The notes beneath the pieces are model-generated. The model worked only from the letters and a program-made list of their open reading frames with translations, was not told where the DNA came from and ran no database searches. Positions 59,935 through 64,000 of a DNA stretch of 64,000 bases are shown in pieces. Made by a program: the position numbers and the translations under genes. The DNA is from Flavobacterium sp. BFFFF2 (lineage in GTDB: Bacteria; Bacteroidota; Bacteroidia; Flavobacteriales; Flavobacteriaceae). The number at the start of each line of letters is the position of its first letter. The stretch's first letter is position 1. The DNA lies in assembly GCA_002256385.1 (NCBI GenBank), contig NKJD01000005.1, positions 1 to 64,000 on the forward strand, read 5' to 3'.

Positions 59935-60503
59935 TTCTTCTCAATCCATTCTTTTATTTCATTAGCATCAGGCTGAACAGAAGGTTCAAATACCATTTCC
60001 AAATTGCCATTAGTGCCAATGGCGTATTTCTGAAAATTCCAACTCACTTCACTATCCTTTAGCCTATTTAGTTTCTTTTCAGTGAGAAATTTATAAATGG
60101 GGTGCATATCTGCTCCTTTTACTGAAATTTTCTCCATCATTGGAAAGGTAACGCCATAATTTTTTTGGCAAAACTGGCTAATTTGAGCATTAGATCCAGG
60201 TTCTTGTGCCCCAAAATTATTGGCAGGGAAACCAACTATGATAAAATTTTTGTTTTTATATTTTTCATATAATGCCTGTAAACCTTTATACTGAGGCGTT
60301 AAACCACATTCGGAAGCTGTATTTACAATAAGTATTTTTTTGCCTTTTAAAGTAGAAAACGAGAAATGTTTCCCTTGAATATCCATCACTTCAAAATCGT
60401 AAATTGTTACGGGTACCATATTTTTATTAATTGTTAAAAATGAAGACAACATCAGCAGAATCGCAGCAGCTGAAAAAGAAATTACTAAAATTTTGATTTT
60501 CAT
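59931..60503 (-). CDS. glutathione peroxidase-family protein
   Basis: 190-residue exported or membrane-anchored peroxidase (hydrophobic residues about 5-23). The peroxidatic Cys66 is in VNTASECGLTP and the resolving-type Cys in SQFCQKNYGVTFP. The usual FPCNQFG loop reads FPANNFGAQEPG, so the tetrad Gln is Asn; SWNFQKY keeps the Trp and Asn. I recall this FPANNF form as common in Bacteroidota. It reduces peroxides with thioredoxin as likely donor, in the periplasm. It follows the M13 peptidase gene by 13 bp in the same operon. Confidence 0.93.
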   Translation of the reverse strand: MKIKILVISFSAAAILLMLSSFLTINKNMVPVTIYDFEVMDIQGKHFSFSTLKGKKILIVNTASECGLTPQYKGLQALYEKYKNKNFIIVGFPANNFGAQEPGSNAQISQFCQKNYGVTFPMMEKISVKGADMHPIYKFLTEKKLNRLKDSEVSWNFQKYAIGTNGNLEMVFEPSVQPDANEIKEWIEKN

Positions 60504-60516
60504 AAAGATTGTTTAA

Positions 60517-62550
60517 TTACCAAATAATTACTTGTTTGTCTTTTGCTCGGCGCATTGGACTGCCTTCTTTAATTCCAAAAGCTTCATAGAATTCTGGCAT
60601 ATTTGATATCGGACCATTTACCCTGAATTTTGCAGGTGCATGCACGTCGGTCATGAGCTGTTGTTGCAACATTTCTTTTTTATAATTGACCATCCATGCA
60701 TAACCGTATGCCATAAAATATCTTTGTGCGGGCGATAAACCACTTAATTTCTGATTCGATGTGAACTGTTTGGTTTTTTTGAAAGCTTCATAGCCCATAA
60801 CTACCCCACCTAAATCAGCTATGTTTTCACCTTGGGTTGCATCGCCGTTGACGAATTTTTTAGGCAAAGCTTCATAAGCTGAAAATTGTTCAACGATCAT
60901 TTTGGTTTTCTGTTTAAAACGTTTGAGATCCTCGGCAGTCCACCAATTCTTTAAATTACCGTTGGCATCATATTGACTGCCCTGGTCATCAAAGCCATGG
61001 GTAATTTCATGTCCAAATGTAGAGCCACCAATAATGCCATACAAAACAGCATCATCAGGCATGCGGTCTTCAAAACCCGGAACTAAGATGTTACAAGCTG
61101 GCACTACTATTTCATTGTTGCTCGGATTATAGTAAGCATTGTAAGTCTGCGGGTACATGTTCCACTCTGTTCTGTCGACAGGTTTTCCAAACTTATTAAT
61201 CATATATTGGTATTCCCAAGCATTTGTAGCCATTACATTGCTGCAGTAGGAGTTACGTGAAATTTGCAATTTACTCAGATCTTTCCAATGATCTGGATAC
61301 CCTACTTTCATTACGATTTTTTGCAATTTATCTAAGGCCTTTTTCTTTGTCTCCTCGCCCATCCAATCTAGTTTTTGCAGGTGCAAGGCATATACTTCAC
61401 GAATGTTATTACCAATTTCAACCAGTTTTTCTTTGGTTCCTTTTGGTAAATAATCTTTAACATACACTTGCCCAATCAATTCGCCCAACGATCCGTTGGT
61501 TTGTTCAACCACTCGTTTCCAACGCGGTTTTTGCTTTTCAACGCCATTCATAATGGTGCTGAAAAAATAAAAGTTTTGCTGTTCAATTGGGGCTGACAAA
61601 TAAGAGGCATAGCTGTTAATTAGATCCCATTTCATATAGGCTTTCCAATCTTCAACATTGTATTTTGTAGAGATGGCATCTAAGCCTTTGAAGAACTCAG
61701 GTTGACCAACAATAACGGTGTCAAGTTGTGCAATGCCATGTTGCTTAAACATATTTTTCCACGGAAGTCTAGGTGACAATTTAATTAAATCTTGTACGGA
61801 CATTTTGTGGTAATTTGACAAAGGGTCGCGTAAAGCTTCTAATTTTCTAGAAACACCAGCCAATTCCAGTTCAATTTGATAAATGACTTTTGATTTTAAA
61901 TTGGCTTCATTGTTGTTAGAACCAGTCAATTCAAACATTTTCGTTACGTGCTTTTGGTATGCTTCGCGAATGGTTTTGGTTTCATTATCCAAATTAAAAT
62001 AATAATCACGGTTGCCCATTCCCAAACCACCTTGCGACAAAAATGCGGCATATTTGGTACTTATTTTATCATCTTGACTCACATAAAATCCATACCCAGT
62101 TCCTGCCCCTTTGGTATGCATTGATGCCATGTATTCAAAAACACTTTGCATAGTTACAAGGCTTTCAATTTGGCGAAAGTACGGTTCTAAAGGTTTAATA
62201 CCTTCTTTATTCGCTTTAATTGTGTCCATGCCGGAAGCAAAAAAATCGCCAATTTTTTGCTCATTGCTTCCTTGCGCGGCTGATTGGTCCTTTGCGGCGT
62301 TTTCACAAATTTTACGCACTTGGGCATTAATGGTATCACCTATCGTTCTGAATATGCCATTTCCTCTTTCAGTTTCAGGAATAGGGTGTTCTGCAAACCA
62401 TCGGCCATTTGCATATTGAAAAAAATCGACGGCAGGCGACGTCAATGTATCACGATGACTCAACAATGGATCGTCAAATGTGGTTTCTTTTTTTTGACAG
62501 TTGCTAAGCAAAATAATTATACCAAAACCCAAAAATATTTTCCGATTCAT
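60517..62550 (-). CDS. M13 (neprilysin-like) metallopeptidase lipoprotein
   Basis: 677-residue M13 peptidase. The N-terminus has a lipobox (ILLSNCQKK, Cys about residue 18), so it is a lipoprotein. The opening PAVDFFQYANGRWFAEHPIP, the Asn-Ala-Tyr-Tyr motif NAYYNPSNNEIVVPA, zinc motif HEITH and ENIADLGGV (third ligand Glu) are all present, as is the C-terminal DVHAPAKFRVNGPI. It digests oligopeptides at the cell envelope. It is the first gene of a pair with glutathione peroxidase. Confidence 0.95.
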   Translation of the reverse strand: MNRKIFLGFGIIILLSNCQKKETTFDDPLLSHRDTLTSPAVDFFQYANGRWFAEHPIPETERGNGIFRTIGDTINAQVRKICENAAKDQSAAQGSNEQKIGDFFASGMDTIKANKEGIKPLEPYFRQIESLVTMQSVFEYMASMHTKGAGTGYGFYVSQDDKISTKYAAFLSQGGLGMGNRDYYFNLDNETKTIREAYQKHVTKMFELTGSNNNEANLKSKVIYQIELELAGVSRKLEALRDPLSNYHKMSVQDLIKLSPRLPWKNMFKQHGIAQLDTVIVGQPEFFKGLDAISTKYNVEDWKAYMKWDLINSYASYLSAPIEQQNFYFFSTIMNGVEKQKPRWKRVVEQTNGSLGELIGQVYVKDYLPKGTKEKLVEIGNNIREVYALHLQKLDWMGEETKKKALDKLQKIVMKVGYPDHWKDLSKLQISRNSYCSNVMATNAWEYQYMINKFGKPVDRTEWNMYPQTYNAYYNPSNNEIVVPACNILVPGFEDRMPDDAVLYGIIGGSTFGHEITHGFDDQGSQYDANGNLKNWWTAEDLKRFKQKTKMIVEQFSAYEALPKKFVNGDATQGENIADLGGVVMGYEAFKKTKQFTSNQKLSGLSPAQRYFMAYGYAWMVNYKKEMLQQQLMTDVHAPAKFRVNGPISNMPEFYEAFGIKEGSPMRRAKDKQVIIW

Positions 62551-62570
62551 ATCAATATGTTTTATAGCTT

Positions 62571-62605
62571 CAAATATACTATGAATTTATTATTAAATGT
62601 TCAAA
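62571..62605 (-). promoter_or_regulatory. probable promoter of M13 peptidase gene
   Basis: On the minus strand, TATATTTG (62571-62578) with TTTG (62602-62605) 23 bp upstream. The spacer is longer than usual. It lies next to the terminator of the upstream gene. Confidence 0.4.
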
Positions 62606-62634
62606 AAAAAAACCACTCCGAAGAGTGGTTCTAA
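62603..62634 (-). terminator. terminator of type IX-secreted protein gene
   Basis: 8-bp stem AACCACTC / GAGTGGTT with a CGAA loop (62611-62630). On the minus strand it is followed by a run of T, about 25 bp after the stop of the gene at 62655. Confidence 0.85.
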
Positions 62635-62654
62635 TTATATTAATTGATAACGTA

Positions 62655-64000
62655 TTACTTAACTATACATTTTCTTGTTTCAGTAATGCCATTTTCGGTT
62701 ACTTTAACCAAGTATGCACCGCTTAGCAATTCAGAAACGTTTACAGCCTCATTACCAGATACTTTTGTTGATAAAACCATTTTACCTAACATATCAAATA
62801 TGGTTACTTGCTTATCTTCTAAGGAATCTGATGAAATAAATAATTTTCCATTATTTACTGGATTTGGATACACTTGTAAACCAGCAATTTGAGTAAAATT
62901 GTCGTTTGCTAACAATTGTGTAATATCTGTAGCAACGCGAATTTCATCAATAACCATCATTGGCGTAGTTGTTGCTTGGTCTTGACGTAATTGAACTCCT
63001 CCAATGTTTGTTGGTACAGTAGTTGAAGTTAATAATTTAGTAAATGTTGGTGCGCCAAGGTTTGAAAGGCTTGACAAGTTTGGATTTACCCATACATTGT
63101 AGGTCATAGCATTAAAATCGTATGACATAAGGATCATAATTGTATCTCCTACATTATATAAGGTGGCTCCGTAAGTGGTAGTTGTTGGGGTATTTACAGT
63201 ATCAAAGCCTAATAAGTATTGCGTTCCACTGTGTTTAAGGAACATACGTCCTAAGTACGTTGATATAGTAGAAGTTGTTAAACCATAGAAATAGAATTCT
63301 TTGGCATCGGCTATAGTACCAAAGTCACTTACTTTCATAGTAAATGAATTATATAAGGTGCCTGAAGTTACCGCTGTAAATGCTGACCATGGATCTTTAC
63401 CAGCGCCATTTAATTGAGCGGCATTTCCAGCTGTTGGTGCACCTGGATAAGTTAAACTGCCTGTTACAACGGTTACATCATTACCTGTATTTGCACTTGT
63501 CCAAGTTTGTAAGGTACCAATGTTTGTTCCAGCGGTTACATTGAAAGGCTCATAGTAAGGTAAAGCATTTACTGGTTTACAATCTGGAGCCACAATAGTA
63601 GTTGATTGCGAACAAGCCACACCTGAAGAAACAGTTACATTAACAGGAGTACCTTCATTTACACCAGAAATGGTGATATTCCCAGCAGCCATTGTAGTAG
63701 GGTTATCTCCACTTACGGTACCAGCAGAGGTTTGAATGGAAAATGTACCATTTCCAGCTCCTGTAAAAGGCAAAGTAATAGTATAAGTGTCTATAGCACT
63801 GGTAATTGCATCGCATAAGGTAGTTGGTGTACCTAAGGCAATAGTACAGTTGGCAGAAACATTTGCAATTTTGACGTCATCTATACGCATTTGCGTAGTG
63901 GCTGGCTGCGTAAAACGCAACGACAATGTAGCAGATGCTGGAATGACACCACCTGGTATGGTCACTAAGTTCCAGGAAGTGGTGGTATTATTTGTAAATG
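62655..64000 (-). CDS. type IX-secreted protein, 3' part (5' end outside window)
   Basis: Partial gene. The reading frame is open to the right edge: upstream of the GTG at 63965 it continues in frame with no stop to base 64000, so the true start is outside. The visible protein is over 440 residues. The C-terminal about 75 residues are a Por/type IX sorting domain: LQVYPNPVNNGKLFISS, VTIFDMLGKMVLS, ELLSGAYLVKV. Before it is a LamG-like or jellyroll region (about 140-350) and an Ig-like part rich in Thr and Gly. It is exported by the type IX system and cleaved or anchored at the surface. Its role is not known. Confidence 0.92.
   Translation of the reverse strand, partial: FTNNTTTSWNLVTIPGGVIPASATLSLRFTQPATTQMRIDDVKIANVSANCTIALGTPTTLCDAITSAIDTYTITLPFTGAGNGTFSIQTSAGTVSGDNPTTMAAGNITISGVNEGTPVNVTVSSGVACSQSTTIVAPDCKPVNALPYYEPFNVTAGTNIGTLQTWTSANTGNDVTVVTGSLTYPGAPTAGNAAQLNGAGKDPWSAFTAVTSGTLYNSFTMKVSDFGTIADAKEFYFYGLTTSTISTYLGRMFLKHSGTQYLLGFDTVNTPTTTTYGATLYNVGDTIMILMSYDFNAMTYNVWVNPNLSSLSNLGAPTFTKLLTSTTVPTNIGGVQLRQDQATTTPMMVIDEIRVATDITQLLANDNFTQIAGLQVYPNPVNNGKLFISSDSLEDKQVTIFDMLGKMVLSTKVSGNEAVNVSELLSGAYLVKVTENGITETRKCIVK

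Overview
The window is a contiguous stretch of a Bacteroidota chromosome. The grounds are: Bacteroidota-type promoters (TTTG, about 19 bp, TAnnTTTG) ahead of several genes; a C-terminal Por/type IX secretion sorting domain at the right edge; a PorE-like TPR/beta-propeller/OmpA protein; a SusB-like GH97 glycosidase; DUF2279 and DUF2807 proteins; type B (cysteine-free) ribosomal protein L31; and the gene order dapF-GNAT-mltG next to an HtrA protease. It looks closest to Flavobacteriia or Chitinophagia, but the sequence alone does not fix the order. Coding density is high, strands alternate in short operons, and I see no rRNA, tRNA, CRISPR array, intact transposase or prophage.

Layout. 0.2-4.1 kb (-): cell-wall and lysine/DAP operon (dapF, acetyltransferase, mltG, DUF2279) followed by a lysozyme-like protein. 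4.3-5.7 kb (+): HtrA/Deg protease with promoter and terminator. 5.7-6.3 kb: a non-coding nested palindromic element bounded by 24-bp inverted repeats. 6.3-14.4 kb (-): GlmU-like nucleotidyltransferase, L31, a two-repeat lipoprotein, DEAD-family RNA helicase, M1 aminopeptidase with KdsC phosphatase, a minisatellite, and ung. 14.5-18.7 kb (+): ribD, HAD hydrolase, YigZ, PorE-like OmpA protein. 18.7-25.9 kb: ECF sigma factor with a glycosyltransferase, DUF2807 protein, small membrane proteins, an MBL hydrolase, a 489-aa conserved protein of unknown function, and a TPR protein. 25.9-34.5 kb: a surface-glycan block (six glycosyltransferase-type genes) running into dapD, TerC and a nitrilase-family amidase. 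35.0-43.8 kb: thiolase, NlpC/P60 peptidase, AraC regulator, serine hydrolase, menB with two PH-domain membrane proteins, and an SF2 helicase. 44.2-50.0 kb (+): MscS channel, esterase-CBM20, GH97 and cysteine desulfurase in one tight run. 50.1-57.7 kb (+): lipoprotein, MutS2 lacking its Smr domain, Tat-type alkaline phosphatase, recQ, fmt, HU. 57.7-64.0 kb (-): Lrp regulator, M14 carboxypeptidase, glutathione peroxidase with an M13 peptidase, and the 3' part of a type IX-secreted protein.

Most genes are housekeeping or envelope genes. The unusual material is between genes. One palindromic repeat family occurs as a nested copy (5.8-6.1 kb), as a compact stop-to-stop copy between two convergent genes (25.88-25.95 kb), and probably as a half copy near 8.03 kb. 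Separately, a structured element of about 90 bp containing a 49-bp identical core with two perfect hairpins occurs at 34.6 and 44.1 kb. Both copies sit in the same orientation, beside octamer and heptamer minisatellites, upstream of a plus-strand gene. These are the best candidates for something undescribed. Nothing in the protein-coding content forms an obviously new system.
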